Of a DNA stretch of 64,000 bases, positions 16,565 to 24,851 are shown in pieces (positions within the stretch are counted from its first letter, which is position 1; each line of letters starts with the position of its first letter). Made by a program: the position numbers and the translations under genes. The notes under the pieces are model-generated. The model searched no databases. It saw nothing but the letters and a program-made list of their open reading frames with translations, and was not told the origin of the DNA. The DNA comes from Fictibacillus nanhaiensis (GTDB taxonomy: Bacteria; Bacillota; Bacilli; Bacillales; Fictibacillaceae). Where the stretch lies: positions 62,001 to 126,000 of the forward strand of contig NZ_JAHVJO010000001.1 of NCBI RefSeq assembly GCF_019801215.1, read 5' to 3'.

Positions 16565-16643
16565 TGATAAAGGCAAACTCTCTGAAAAGTGAGGACGCAA
16601 AGCTATAGGGGCTTCATTCATGCAATATGCCAGCCAGCTACCT
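16565..16643 (+). promoter_or_regulatory. Cyclic di-GMP-I riboswitch (GEMM)
   Basis: GATAAAGGCAAACTCTCTG, then GAAAAGTGAGGACGCAAAGC, then TATAGGGGCTTC and ATGCCAGCCAGCTACC follow the GEMM-I consensus closely: the GGCAAAC and GGACGCAAAGC blocks flank a GAAA-type loop, and the 3' half ends in the CAGCC...CTACC strand. No U-tract terminator follows. Instead UCCUUC (16656-16661) can pair with the GGAGGG Shine-Dalgarno (16680-16685), which suggests control of translation. The single downstream gene is a 61-residue membrane protein. Confidence 0.93.
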
Positions 16644-16690
16644 TACGAATCATTATCCTTCGATTTATGAAACAAACGAGGAGGGTATAT

Positions 16691-16876
16691 ATGGAAAATT
16701 ACGTATTGTTTTTATCCTGGTCAGTCATTCGTTCTTATTTAGTAATCATTATTTGTTTTGGCCTCTTTCTATATTATGCAACGGTGATGATGGGGAAAGA
16801 TAATCGTTTCATAGATTATTTTGCAAATGTCCTTATTATTATTGGTGCTATAGCTTGGGTTGTTATTACGAGTTAG
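16691..16876 (+). CDS. Small membrane protein under c-di-GMP riboswitch control
   Basis: 61 residues with two predicted helices: ~3-29 (VLFLSWSVIRSYLVIIICFG) and ~42-60 (YFANVLIIIGAIAWVVI), joined by a short polar loop MMGKDNRFID. GAGGAGGG precedes ATG 16691 by 5 bases. I do not recognise a family. It is the only gene after the GEMM aptamer, so it must have a job tied to the c-di-GMP lifestyle switch; regulators of a larger membrane complex are often this small, but that is speculation. Confidence 0.8.
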   Translation: MENYVLFLSWSVIRSYLVIIICFGLFLYYATVMMGKDNRFIDYFANVLIIIGAIAWVVITS

Positions 16877-16966
16877 CGAGTGAATTTTAAATTTCCAAAT
16901 TTTTAATAAGGAATCTACTAGAAAGCCCACGGTATAATGTAGACATACATGAGAGGGGGCTTTCAA

Positions 16967-17146
16967 ATGAAAATAAATAACCTCTCTGACGAAGAAAAAG
17001 AATTGCTTATCGAGGCACTTTTAAGTCAGGGATATGCATACGAGGTTGTAGATTCAGAATTATCGGATCTAGAATACGAGTTAAAACCAGGTTATGAGTC
17101 AAAAATGAGAAAATTGAACGTATTATTAAAAAAATTACATAGTTAA
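16967..17146 (+). CDS. Small acidic protein, unknown
   Basis: 59 residues, highly charged: LSDEEKELLIEALLSQGYAYEVV then SELSDLEYELKPGYESKMRKL. ATG 16949 lies before the GAGAGGGGG Shine-Dalgarno and is rejected for ATG 16967 (7-base spacing). A TATAAT at 16933-16938 could be its promoter; no -35 fits. A terminator follows at once. No recognised family. Confidence 0.65.
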   Translation: MKINNLSDEEKELLIEALLSQGYAYEVVDSELSDLEYELKPGYESKMRKLNVLLKKLHS

Positions 17147-17153
17147 AAAATAA

Positions 17154-17190
17154 AGCAAAAGGCCCGGAATTGGGGGTCTTTTGCTTTTTG
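17154..17190. terminator. Rho-independent terminator
   Basis: AGCAAAAGGCCC/GGGGTCTTTTGCT stem then TTTTTG; A run on the other side, so it may serve both flanking convergent genes. Confidence 0.85.
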
Positions 17191-17195
17191 TTTAT

Positions 17196-17408
17196 TTAAG
17201 TATCTAACAAACCTTTTCTTCTGGCTTCCATTCGCCATTCTGCTTCTTTTACTAATCTTTTAGGCAGTTTCCCTCTATTTTTTAAAAAAGACCAATAGGT
17301 TAAATATTGAGATGGTCTTGAAACAGGGGAAACATTCCTAGCATATTCCCACCATGAGATTTCATTTGCTTCTAGACGTATAAGAAAAAGATCGTCACCT
17401 TTTACCAT
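17196..17408 (-). CDS. Small basic protein, unknown
   Basis: 70 residues. AGGAGTGAG lies 6 bases before ATG 17408, so the 11-residue longer form is rejected. Sequence is Trp/Arg-rich (EISWWEYARNVSPVSRPSQ, AEWRMEARRKG) and has no membrane segment. I do not recognise the family. Confidence 0.65.
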   Translation of the reverse strand: MVKGDDLFLIRLEANEISWWEYARNVSPVSRPSQYLTYWSFLKNRGKLPKRLVKEAEWRMEARRKGLLDT

Positions 17409-17620
17409 AAAGCTCACTCCTGTCTTGCCCTTCATTACCAATAGTATGGACCGATTTAAATAAAATAACCGAAAAAATCATGGCAAGTTAGTTTATGCAA
17501 GAAGTGGTATTCTGTTTAGGACAAAAAGTAATTTTTTAGATAGGCAGGATTTAAGTTATGCAGCTTGAATCTTTAACATACATAAAAGGAAGAACGTGCT
17601 ATGAAAGTGGAGGTGGTCCT

Positions 17621-17884
17621 GTGGAGCAGGTACTCATGTTTTCATCACTTCTGGCTCCTTTAGTTACAGCGATTATGGAGCTTTTAAAACGTACATTCCC
17701 GATTTCAAAGAAATATATCCCAATAAGCAGTTTTTTTGTTGGATTATTGATTGGTTTTATTGCTTCTCCGTTTACGGAGATGAATGCTGAATTGAGGTTA
17801 TGGTCTGGAGGCATAGCAGGCTTAGCGGCAACTGGGCTGTATGAAATCGGTAAAAAAGGTAAAAAATCAAAAAGAGCGTGTTAA
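17621..17884 (+). CDS. Phage-type holin, A118-like family (orphan)
   Basis: 87 residues from GTG 17621, with GGAGGTGG upstream; a longer frame back to 17558 lacks a ribosome binding site. Two to three hydrophobic helices (LLAPLVTAIMELLKRTF, ISSFFVGLLIGFIAS, LWSGGIAGLAATGLYEIG) are in the order and spacing of the Listeria phage A118 holin, including the P-S/SKKYIP-like turn between helices and the GGxAGxxxTGLYE third helix, then a basic tail KKGKKSKRAC. No endolysin or other phage gene adjoins, so this is a domesticated or relic holin. Family assignment is from memory of the pattern. Confidence 0.7.
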   Translation: MEQVLMFSSLLAPLVTAIMELLKRTFPISKKYIPISSFFVGLLIGFIASPFTEMNAELRLWSGGIAGLAATGLYEIGKKGKKSKRAC

Positions 17885-17996
17885 TTCTTTTCCAAGAATA
17901 TCATTAATCCTTTGATGTTTTATGAAGAAGGGGTTTAGAATTTGGATTTGAGTGAATAGATTATAGTAAGAAAACAAATGTCAGGTGGTGAATCAC

Positions 17997-18539
17997 GTGA
18001 AAGCGTTTGTAGCACTTTGTTTTACTGTAATGCTATCATTTTTATTAGTTCCAAATCTTTCAGAAAAAATTCAAGAGACGTCAGCAACGACGGATAACAT
18101 GGTAAATCAACCTGTTACTGCTGAAGAACGCCAAAATACAAAACAAAAGATTCCGCAGTTCAATGAAAACATCGCTAAAGAAAAGGCAAAGCTTTTCATG
18201 GACGCGCTTAAGCAAGAAATAGATGCTAACTATAAGGTGATTAAATATTCCACAAAAGAGGAATTGATTTCTCATTTAAAAAACTATGTTTCAGAAGATA
18301 TTGCCGTGTATTACACAGATGGACTATTTGAGGAGAGGGAAAGTTCACTTTATATTATTCCAACTGAACTTCCTCCTTGGTTAGAAGAGGAACAACCTGT
18401 TGATGTAAAACAACTCTCAGATACTTCTTATAGAGTGTATCAAAAGAACACGTCTGATCTATATGGAACGTATGAAATTACATTAGGTTATGAATATATC
18501 GAAGAGGAATGGATCATTACATTTGCTTCTGTGGACTAA
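17997..18539 (+). CDS. Secreted or membrane-anchored protein of unknown function
   Basis: 180 residues from GTG 17997 (AGGTGGTG 6 bases upstream). Residues 1-20 are a signal peptide or anchor (AFVALCFTVMLSFLLVP); residues ~30-65 are polar linker; ~65-180 form an alpha/beta domain ending YEITLGYEYIEEEWIITFASVD, which resembles small extracytoplasmic domains of IseA/NTF2-like kind, though I cannot place it firmly. Terminator follows directly; not in an operon with ytkD. Confidence 0.65.
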   Translation: MKAFVALCFTVMLSFLLVPNLSEKIQETSATTDNMVNQPVTAEERQNTKQKIPQFNENIAKEKAKLFMDALKQEIDANYKVIKYSTKEELISHLKNYVSEDIAVYYTDGLFEERESSLYIIPTELPPWLEEEQPVDVKQLSDTSYRVYQKNTSDLYGTYEITLGYEYIEEEWIITFASVD

Positions 18540-18562
18540 ACATGGGGACACCCATGTTTTTT
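18539..18562 (+). terminator. Rho-independent terminator
   Basis: AACATGGG-GACA-CCCATGTT then TTTT; begins at the stop codon of the preceding gene. Confidence 0.85.
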
Positions 18563-18635
18563 CACGATTAAACAAATTGGACTTTAAATCTTGTGAACTT
18601 TACAATAGAGGAAATAGTCGAGATGGAGTAGTGCG

Positions 18636-19115
18636 ATGGATATTATTACATTTAAAGATTTTTATAACAACACCGTACAATTGTCGTTTGCTGACCACCC
18701 ATTTTCGGAATCCCCCAAACATGTGTGGTGTATTTGTAAATTTAAAGATCAGTGGCTTCTAACGGAACACCCTAGACGGGGGATAGAATTTCCTGGAGGA
18801 AAAGTAGAGCCAGGAGAGACTGCCGATGAAGCAGCAGTTCGTGAGGTGTTTGAGGAAACTGGCGGGAATGTATCTGACCTTAAATATATTGGTCAGTATT
18901 ATGTGGATGGTAAAGGCGGAAAAATCATAAAAAATATTTATGTAGTGATTGTTGATAAAATATTATTAAAGCATCGCTACTTTGAAACGAATGGTCCTGT
19001 TTTGATGACTGAACTTCCAGAAGACGTGTCAACGAACAAGACGTTTAGTTTCATGATGAAAGACCAGGTCTTGCGGGAAAGCATGAAATATGCCATCCAG
19101 CACTCTCTGGTCTAA
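18636..19115 (+). CDS. ytkD: Nucleoside triphosphatase YtkD (Nudix hydrolase)
   Basis: 159 residues. The Nudix box GGKVEPGETADEAAVREVFEETGG (split: GGKVEPGETADE and REVFEETGG, residues ~50-73) fits Gx5Ex7REUxEExGU fully. YtkD in B. subtilis hydrolyses 8-oxo-dGTP and other NTPs and is induced in stress and sporulation. The gene sits next to the ytlD-ytlC-ytlA operon exactly as in B. subtilis, which supports orthology. Convergent with ytlD, seven bases apart. Confidence 0.92.
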   Translation: MDIITFKDFYNNTVQLSFADHPFSESPKHVWCICKFKDQWLLTEHPRRGIEFPGGKVEPGETADEAAVREVFEETGGNVSDLKYIGQYYVDGKGGKIIKNIYVVIVDKILLKHRYFETNGPVLMTELPEDVSTNKTFSFMMKDQVLRESMKYAIQHSLV

Positions 19116-19122
19116 TAGAGGG

Positions 19123-19920
19123 TTACATATGGTGTTTAATCAGTTTACTCTCTAAGTATTCTACTCCTTGATACATAATGGTGGCCATAACAGCAATAAT
19201 TAAGAGGCTCATTAATACAAGTGTAAAATTGAATACTTGGAATCCATAAATAATCATATAGCCAAGCCCTTGTTTAGAAACCAAAAACTCGCCTACAATG
19301 ACACCTACCCACGACAGTCCCACATTAACTTTTAACGAAGAGATGATGCTGGGGAAACAGGCTGGGAGGATCACCTCTTTGAAGCACTGTTTTTTACTTC
19401 CTCCAAATGAACGGACTACCTTTATATAGTTGTCATCAACATTTTGAAATGCTGTGTATACGACAAGCGTTGTAATAATAATCGAGATGAGGATACCCAT
19501 TGCAATTATAGAACCGAAATTAGGTCCTATCGCAACAATTAAGATTGGGCCAAGGGCAACTTTAGGCATTGCATTAAGTACGACGAGGTAAGGATCCAAT
19601 ACTTTTGATAAAAAAGGAGACCACCATAGCAATGCAGCTAATAAGGTGCCAAAAAGTGTTCCAAGAATAAATCCAAGAATGGTTTCTCCGAGAGTAATAA
19701 CAACATGAATATAAAGAGAACCATCACTTATTTTTTCTAGAAAAAGCTGCGAAATTTTAGAAGGTGAACTAAAGAGTAACGGATTGATCCAGCCATACTG
19801 TGAAGAAATTTCCCATAATAAGAAGAAACTTAGAAAAATGAGCAACTGGACAATCCGGATGTTTCGTTTTTCTTTTTTAATCGCTAAAAGAAATTCTAGA
19901 TGCTTCTTATTCGTGATCAT
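19123..19920 (-). CDS. ytlD: ABC transporter permease YtlD
   Basis: 265 residues from ATG 19920; a longer frame to 19995 would overlap ytlC by 89 bases and lacks a start signal. Binding-protein-dependent permease of the SsuC/TauC/ThiX type: six hydrophobic helices and the EAA loop ... [21 protein letters not shown] (~residue 175-195) that docks on the ATPase. Overlaps the end of ytlC by 14 bases, so translation is probably coupled. Last gene of ytlA-ytlC-ytlD. Confidence 0.88.
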   Translation of the reverse strand: MITNKKHLEFLLAIKKEKRNIRIVQLLIFLSFFLLWEISSQYGWINPLLFSSPSKISQLFLEKISDGSLYIHVVITLGETILGFILGTLFGTLLAALLWWSPFLSKVLDPYLVVLNAMPKVALGPILIVAIGPNFGSIIAMGILISIIITTLVVYTAFQNVDDNYIKVVRSFGGSKKQCFKEVILPACFPSIISSLKVNVGLSWVGVIVGEFLVSKQGLGYMIIYGFQVFNFTLVLMSLLIIAVMATIMYQGVEYLESKLIKHHM

Positions 19921-20686
19921 TTTGTTCAATGTGCTCCAACTCCTCCCATATTTTCTGAAAGGTGGAAGAAAAATCAGGATGCTGTCTGGCTTCAAAGGGG
20001 AGAAGATTTCTTATGCTTTCTGGAATTTTAAACGTTCGAAAAATGCGGCCAGGATTACTCGATAACAAAATGACATGATCACTCATCGCAATGGCTTCAC
20101 CGATATCATGGGTAACAAGAATAGCCGTTTTGCCATGTTCCTTCAACGTAGAAGATACCAAATCTTCCAGTTTTAATTTGGTTTGATAATCGAGTGCAGA
20201 AAAGGGTTCATCAAGTAAAAGCATCTTAGGCTGTGTGGCTAATGTACGAACAAGTGCCACTCTTTGCCTCATCCCGCCAGATAGCTCAGACGGATACTTT
20301 CCTATTGTATGCTCAAGTCCTATTTCTTTTAAAAGCTGGAATGCCGTTTGAACATGTTGATGAGAAAGTTGATTTCTAAGTTTTAGACCAAGCGTGATAT
20401 TGTCATGAATCGTTTTCCAAGGAAACAAATAGTCTTGCTGCAGCATATAACCGATCTTTGGGTGAGGATGATTGACCTGTTGATTGTTAACCATCACCGT
20501 TCCCGAAGTTGGAATCAAAAGACCCGCAATGATAGATAAAAGAGTTGATTTACCACATCCGCTCGGTCCTAGAATGGAAACAAACTCCCCTTCATTTACG
20601 GAAAGCGTAATATCTTCCAAGGCCGTTGTGGCTGATGTTTTTGAAAAGTACGTTTGACCGACTGATTTAAGTTGTAATAAGGCCAC
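19907..20686 (-). CDS. ytlC: ABC transporter ATP-binding protein YtlC
   Basis: 259 residues. Walker [11 protein letters not shown]-loop [10 protein letters not shown], signature [15 protein letters not shown], Walker [13 protein letters not shown] and H-loop VTHDIGEA are all in order. It belongs to the nitrate/sulfonate/taurine group and powers the YtlA/YtlD importer. GGAGGGAT precedes ATG 20686. Middle gene of the operon, 17 bases after ytlA. Confidence 0.93.
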   Translation of the reverse strand: MALLQLKSVGQTYFSKTSATTALEDITLSVNEGEFVSILGPSGCGKSTLLSIIAGLLIPTSGTVMVNNQQVNHPHPKIGYMLQQDYLFPWKTIHDNITLGLKLRNQLSHQHVQTAFQLLKEIGLEHTIGKYPSELSGGMRQRVALVRTLATQPKMLLLDEPFSALDYQTKLKLEDLVSSTLKEHGKTAILVTHDIGEAIAMSDHVILLSSNPGRIFRTFKIPESIRNLLPFEARQHPDFSSTFQKIWEELEHIEQNDHE

Positions 20687-20703
20687 GACGATCCCTCCTT
20701 ATG

Positions 20704-21708
20704 CTACTTTATCGCTTGCTTTGCTAACGTTGTATCGACGAGCACTTTATAATCCACTTTTTTCGGCAATTCTCCAGCCTCATCCATAATCGTTTGTAAA
20801 TTGTTCCACTCTTCTTCATCTAAAATAGGATTCAATGCATAACTATGTTGGCTTTTATACCGCTCTACAACTGTTTCAATCAACTCAACAGGGGTATCCT
20901 CAAAATAAGGTGCAATCACTTTTGCAGTTTCAGCTGCTGAGTGGTTTTCTACCCATAGCTGAGCTTTATATAAGCCCTTTGTGAATTTTTCTAATGTATC
21001 CTTATTTTCTTTTATATAGCTTTCTTTTGACATAAACGTAGTGTAAGGAATTTTACCTGATTCAGCTCCAAATGAAGCAACAATATGACCGATTCCTTCT
21101 TGTTCAAAGAGACTTGCTTGCGGTTCAAACAACTGAACATAATCACCAGTTCCGGATGCAAAGGCGTTGGCGATATTTGCAAAATCAATATTTTGAATCA
21201 TCGTTAGATCATTCTTAGGATCGATGCCATGTTTTTTTAGGCCAAATTCACCAGCCATCTGAGGCATCCCCCCTTTACGCTGACCAAGGAAAGTACTTCC
21301 TTTTAATTGTTCCCATGAAAAGAAATCGGGTTTTTTCCGCGCCACTAAAAACGTTCCATCTGTCTGGGTAAGTTGAGCAAAGTTAATTACAGGGTCTGTC
21401 GTTTCTTGAGCATGAACGTAGATCGTCGTCTCAGAACCTACAAGAGCGACATCAGCACCGTCTGAAAGGAGTGCAGTCATTGTTTTGTCGCCGCCCCATG
21501 TGGTCGTTAATTCTACCTTCAGGCCTTCTTCTTCAAAAAATCCTTTTTCAATAGCTACATATTGGGGCGCATAAAAGATGGAGCGAGTAACCTCTGCAAT
21601 ACGAATGGTTTCTTGTTTGGAACTAGAGCTGTTACACGCGATGAGCAACGTTGAAAAAGCAAGGAGACAAGCAAACAGCACTGTTAATTTTCTTTTTAAA
21701 TGGTTCAT
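20704..21708 (-). CDS. ytlA: ABC transporter substrate-binding lipoprotein YtlA (NMT1/SsuA-like)
   Basis: 334 residues. Signal peptide with lipobox LLIAC; then an SsuA/THI5-type two-lobed domain (TRSIFYAPQYVAIEKGFFEEEGL, GGMPQMAGEFGLKKHG split in description). ATG 21708 has AGGAGGA 6 bases upstream; the 11-residue longer form is rejected. Such proteins bind sulfonates or thiamine precursors. No TPP riboswitch or S-box is visible in the 105 bases upstream, so the sequence does not decide between them. First gene of the importer operon. Confidence 0.88.
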   Translation of the reverse strand: MNHLKRKLTVLFACLLAFSTLLIACNSSSSKQETIRIAEVTRSIFYAPQYVAIEKGFFEEEGLKVELTTTWGGDKTMTALLSDGADVALVGSETTIYVHAQETTDPVINFAQLTQTDGTFLVARKKPDFFSWEQLKGSTFLGQRKGGMPQMAGEFGLKKHGIDPKNDLTMIQNIDFANIANAFASGTGDYVQLFEPQASLFEQEGIGHIVASFGAESGKIPYTTFMSKESYIKENKDTLEKFTKGLYKAQLWVENHSAAETAKVIAPYFEDTPVELIETVVERYKSQHSYALNPILDEEEWNNLQTIMDEAGELPKKVDYKVLVDTTLAKQAIK

Positions 21709-21813
21709 TTTAATCCTCCTGCAAAATAGGGATGAAGTCATGACTTTTATGTAATAATGTATGTGATTGATGTAAATGTGTGTTTGCCTATTAAATGATG
21801 AGGAGGGACGGCA

Positions 21814-22599
21814 GTGATAAGAGCAAAAATGATAGAGTGGCAGCGATTTCCATCACCTCATCCTACAATAAGGTTGTATGTTGTTACTTATTTAAATGAT
21901 GGATTGAGAATAAAAGGACTAGCGGCTCTCCCAGAGGGGGAAGGTCCATTCCCAGGGTTCCTTTACCTTAGGGGCGGTATAAAGTCTGTAGGAATGGTAA
22001 GAATCGCACGAATTATTCAATTTGCCTCTCAAGGATTTGCTGTGTTTGCTCCCTATTACAGAGGAAACCAAGGAGGAGAGGGTAACGAAGATTTTGCTGG
22101 AAAGGACCGAACAGATGCCTTTGCCGCTTTTGAGGTATTAAAACAGTTTCCGAAAGTGAATAAAGACGAGATTCATGTATTCGGTTTCTCTCGAGGAGGT
22201 CCGATGGCATTATTTACTGCGATCCAATACCCTGAGATTCGGTCGGTCGTTACGTGGGGTGGTGTAACGAATATGGCTGTTACGTATGAGGAAAGAGAAG
22301 ATTTGCGGAGAATGATGAAGAGAGTTATCGGTGGCACACCAGATAAATATCCAGAAGAATATGAATGGAGATCCCCTTTATTTTATTGCAGTGAGTTAAA
22401 TGTTCCGCTTTTATGTATACACGGAATGAAAGATGAAAATGTGAGTGTAGGGCATACATTGAAAATCGAGAAAAGATTACAGGAGTTAGAGAAGCCTTGT
22501 GAAACATGGGTCTATCCCGAATACACGCATTATTTTCCGCCAAAAGAAAACAGAAAGATTACATATGCACTATGTGAGTGGATGAAAGAACGTGGATAA
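21814..22599 (+). CDS. ytmA: Alpha/beta hydrolase YtmA (S9 peptidase-like)
   Basis: 261 residues. Nucleophile elbow GFSRGG (~residue 128), oxyanion-side LRGG motif near residue 50, catalytic Asp in CIHGMKDENV and His in YPEYTHYFPP complete the triad. It resembles prolyl oligopeptidase/acylaminoacyl-peptidase C-terminal domains without the propeller. Substrate unknown. Located beside ytlA and pckA as in B. subtilis. Confidence 0.88.
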   Translation: MIRAKMIEWQRFPSPHPTIRLYVVTYLNDGLRIKGLAALPEGEGPFPGFLYLRGGIKSVGMVRIARIIQFASQGFAVFAPYYRGNQGGEGNEDFAGKDRTDAFAAFEVLKQFPKVNKDEIHVFGFSRGGPMALFTAIQYPEIRSVVTWGGVTNMAVTYEEREDLRRMMKRVIGGTPDKYPEEYEWRSPLFYCSELNVPLLCIHGMKDENVSVGHTLKIEKRLQELEKPCETWVYPEYTHYFPPKENRKITYALCEWMKERG

Positions 22600-22627
22600 G
22601 GAGCTGATTGACAGCAGCTTCTTTTTT
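22598..22627 (+). terminator. Rho-independent terminator of ytmA
   Basis: AAGGAGCTG/CAGCTTCTT stem with ~7-base loop followed by TTTTTT; starts at the ytmA stop. Confidence 0.85.
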
Positions 22628-22679
22628 GAGTTTAAAAGATTCACCCAGAACGGAAAACAACTTCATTCAAATACAAAGA

Positions 22680-22711
22680 AAAAGGACAACTCTATTAATG
22701 AGTCATCCTTA
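22680..22711 (-). terminator. Rho-independent terminator of pckA
   Basis: On the minus strand AAGGATGACTC/GAGTTGTCCTT pairs over 11 bases with two G-U pairs, loop ATTAATA, then TTTTTCTTT. Confidence 0.85.
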
Positions 22712-22718
22712 AAGCTTT

Positions 22719-24302
22719 TTATGAAAGTGGTCCAGCCTGCATGATTTCAGGTGAAACTGATTTGAATTTTTCAAAGTTTATTTTGAATTTTGATGCCAGT
22801 TCTTTTGCTTTCATATCGTATTGTTCTGGATTTTCCCACGTTTTCTTTGGTTGAAGCACGCTATCGGGTACACCAGGACAATGAGTTGGAATGTGAAGAC
22901 CGAAAATAGGATCAACAACAGTTTCTACAGAATTAAGCTCACCCTCTAGTGCAGCTTGCACCATAGCACGTGTGAAACTTAAATTCATGCGGCTTCCTAT
23001 ACCGTACTCACCGCCTGACCAGCCAGTGTTTACTAGGAAAACTTGAACATTATGCTGGTCGATCTTTTTACCTAGCATTTCAGCATATACGGTTGCTGGT
23101 AATGGCAGGAACGGAGCTCCAAAGCATGTGGAGAAAGTTGCTTGCGGTGAAGTAACTCCTCTTTCTGTTCCAGCAAGCTTACTCGTATATCCTGATAAGA
23201 AATGGTACATCGCTTGTTCTTTTGTTAATCTACTGATAGGAGGCAACACGCCAAATGCATCTGCTGTTAAGAAAATAATTGTATTAGGATGACCAGCGAC
23301 ACTAGGTTGAATAACATTAGGAATGGCATCAACAGAGTAAGCAGCACGTGTGTTTTCTGTTAGAGTGGAATCTTTGTAATCTGCCACCCTCGTATCTTCA
23401 TCAATCATGACGTTTTCTAAAACACTGCCAAAACGAATCGCATTCCAAATCTGAGGCTCTTTTTCCTGTGATAGATCGATTGTTTTTGCATAGCAACCGC
23501 CTTCAATATTGAAGACCCCTGTGTTTGCCCAGCCATGCTCGTCGTCTCCGATTAGACGGCGGTTCGGATCAGCGGAGAGTGTTGTCTTGCCAGTTCCAGA
23601 CAGTCCGAAGAATAGAGCAACATCACCTTCATGGCCAACGTTCGCTGAACAATGCATGGAGAGAATTCCTTTTTCAGGAAGCAAGTAATTCATTACAGAG
23701 AATACTGATTTTTTTATCTCTCCTGCATACTCTGTTCCACCGATTAATACAATTCGTTTTTCAAACGAGATGATGATGAATGTTTCTGAGTTTGTGCCAT
23801 CCTCAGCTGGGTTTGCTTGAAATCCAGGTGCAGAAACAACTGTAAATTGGGACTGGTGTGCTGCTATTTCATCTTGATTTGGACGTACAAACATTTGATG
23901 AGCAAATAAGTTATGCCAAGCGTACTCGTTAATCACTTGAATAGGAAGGCGATATTCTCGGTCTGCTCCAGCAAACCCTTTAAATAAGAACAATTCTTCT
24001 TTGTTTCCTAAGTATTGAAGTACTTTTTTGTATAATTTATCAAAATTTTCAGGTGAAAAAGGTTTGTTCACTTTTCCCCAGTCGATTGCTTTTTTTACGG
24101 AGGTGTCTTCAACGATAAATTTATCCTCAGGGGAACGACCTGTGTATTTCCCCGTAGTGGCTCTTAATGCTCCTGTAGATGTAAGGATGCCTTCTTTACG
24201 TGTTAATGATTTTTCCACTAAAACCGGAACAGGCAAGTTCAGGTGAGTCGTTTCACGGGTTACAAGTTCATGTAAGGTTGTCGTAAATTCCAATGTATTC
24301 AT
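22719..24302 (-). CDS. pckA: Phosphoenolpyruvate carboxykinase (ATP)
   Basis: 527 residues from ATG 24302, the same length as the B. subtilis enzyme; the five-residue longer form starts on its own Shine-Dalgarno. Converts oxaloacetate plus ATP to phosphoenolpyruvate, the first step of gluconeogenesis. Motifs: [14 protein letters not shown] (kinase P-loop, ~residue 240), GDDEHGW (metal-binding Asp), RYRLP-like substrate loop at EYRLPIQ, and TRGVTSPQ-type C-terminal ATP site. Divergent from the metK leader. A TATACT with TG extension (24349-24357, minus strand) is a likely promoter, and a cre-like site lies ~155 bases upstream of the start. Confidence 0.97.
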   Translation of the reverse strand: MNTLEFTTTLHELVTRETTHLNLPVPVLVEKSLTRKEGILTSTGALRATTGKYTGRSPEDKFIVEDTSVKKAIDWGKVNKPFSPENFDKLYKKVLQYLGNKEELFLFKGFAGADREYRLPIQVINEYAWHNLFAHQMFVRPNQDEIAAHQSQFTVVSAPGFQANPAEDGTNSETFIIISFEKRIVLIGGTEYAGEIKKSVFSVMNYLLPEKGILSMHCSANVGHEGDVALFFGLSGTGKTTLSADPNRRLIGDDEHGWANTGVFNIEGGCYAKTIDLSQEKEPQIWNAIRFGSVLENVMIDEDTRVADYKDSTLTENTRAAYSVDAIPNVIQPSVAGHPNTIIFLTADAFGVLPPISRLTKEQAMYHFLSGYTSKLAGTERGVTSPQATFSTCFGAPFLPLPATVYAEMLGKKIDQHNVQVFLVNTGWSGGEYGIGSRMNLSFTRAMVQAALEGELNSVETVVDPIFGLHIPTHCPGVPDSVLQPKKTWENPEQYDMKAKELASKFKINFEKFKSVSPEIMQAGPLS

Positions 24303-24348
24303 ATCAGACAGTACCATCCTTTATCCTAGAGTGATATATTCGAAAATT

Positions 24349-24357
24349 AGTATAACA
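24349..24357 (-). promoter_or_regulatory. Probable pckA promoter (extended -10)
   Basis: Minus strand reads TGTTATACT: extended TG plus TATACT, one mismatch to TATAAT. No good -35 at 17 bases, so activity would lean on the extended element. Confidence 0.45.
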
Positions 24358-24454
24358 CATTAAATTAAATAATGTATACTATTTTATGAAGGTGTATCAA
24401 AAAAGTTCTTATTCTAAAAAAATAGGCTATATTTGAGAGTAATTCAACAACACA

Positions 24455-24469
24455 TTGAAAGCGTTTTAA
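24455..24469. promoter_or_regulatory. cre-like site between pckA and metK
   Basis: TTGAAAGCGTTTTAA fits the WTGAAARCGYTTWNN form of the CcpA box at all positions. It is far upstream of the pckA start and just upstream of the metK promoter, so which gene it serves, if any, is unclear. Confidence 0.45.
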
Positions 24470-24519
24470 TGAAAGGTTATAGATTCCTTTCTTTATATTT
24501 ACGTTTGCGATGTTTTCTG

Positions 24520-24548
24520 TTGACATCACTGGTTCATTGCGCTATCAT
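24520..24548 (+). promoter_or_regulatory. Sigma-A promoter of metK
   Basis: TTGACA (24520-24525), 17-base spacer, TATCAT (24543-24548). Start site near 24555, ten bases before the SAM aptamer. Confidence 0.85.
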
Positions 24549-24564
24549 ATTTCGAGAACGGCTA

Positions 24565-24692
24565 CTCTTATTCTGAGTAGGTGGAGGGACAGGCCCTATG
24601 AAACCCAGCAACCGACATGAAAGTGGATATTCATTATCTACTTAGATGAAAAGGTGCTAACCTGCAAGGTGAATGACCTTGGACAATAAGAG
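24565..24692 (+). promoter_or_regulatory. SAM-I riboswitch (S-box)
   Basis: CTCTTATTCTGAG opens and AATAAGAG closes helix P1. Inside are GGTGGAGGGACAGGCCC, GAAACCCAGCAACC, AAGGTGCTAACCTGC and GGTGAATGACC blocks, the complete S-box pattern. Binding of S-adenosylmethionine frees the downstream terminator and shuts off metK. Confidence 0.97.
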
Positions 24693-24714
24693 GTGAAGGC
24701 ATTTTTATTTCAAA

Positions 24715-24758
24715 ACCTTTTCCCTCGATTCATTGCTAACAGGGAAGGGCTTTTTTTA
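24715..24758 (+). terminator. S-box-controlled terminator
   Basis: CCTTTTCCCT pairs with AGGGAAGGG across an AT-rich loop, then CTTTTTTT. Sits between aptamer and metK. Confidence 0.85.
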
Positions 24759-24851
24759 TGCCTTTTTCAGGTTAAGAACATAAACTATGCGAATAGAGAT
24801 AAGAATAAAGTACCGTATCTTACTGAAAGTAGTTAAAGGGAGGATATTAAT

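Noticed and set aside
17558-17884. Prophage region suggested by the holin
   Set aside because: No integrase, terminase, capsid, tail or endolysin gene in the surrounding 20 kb and no att-like repeats seen.
18490-18762. ORF overlapping the end of the 180-residue secreted protein and the start of ytkD
   Set aside because: Different frame from both genes, crosses a terminator, composition not protein-like.
19920-19995. Longer N terminus for YtlD
   Set aside because: Would overlap ytlC by 89 bases; the extra residues do not resemble an ABC permease and no ribosome site supports it.
21709-21813. TPP or SAM riboswitch upstream of ytlA
   Set aside because: Checked because THI5/SsuA-type importers often carry one; none of the conserved blocks is present.
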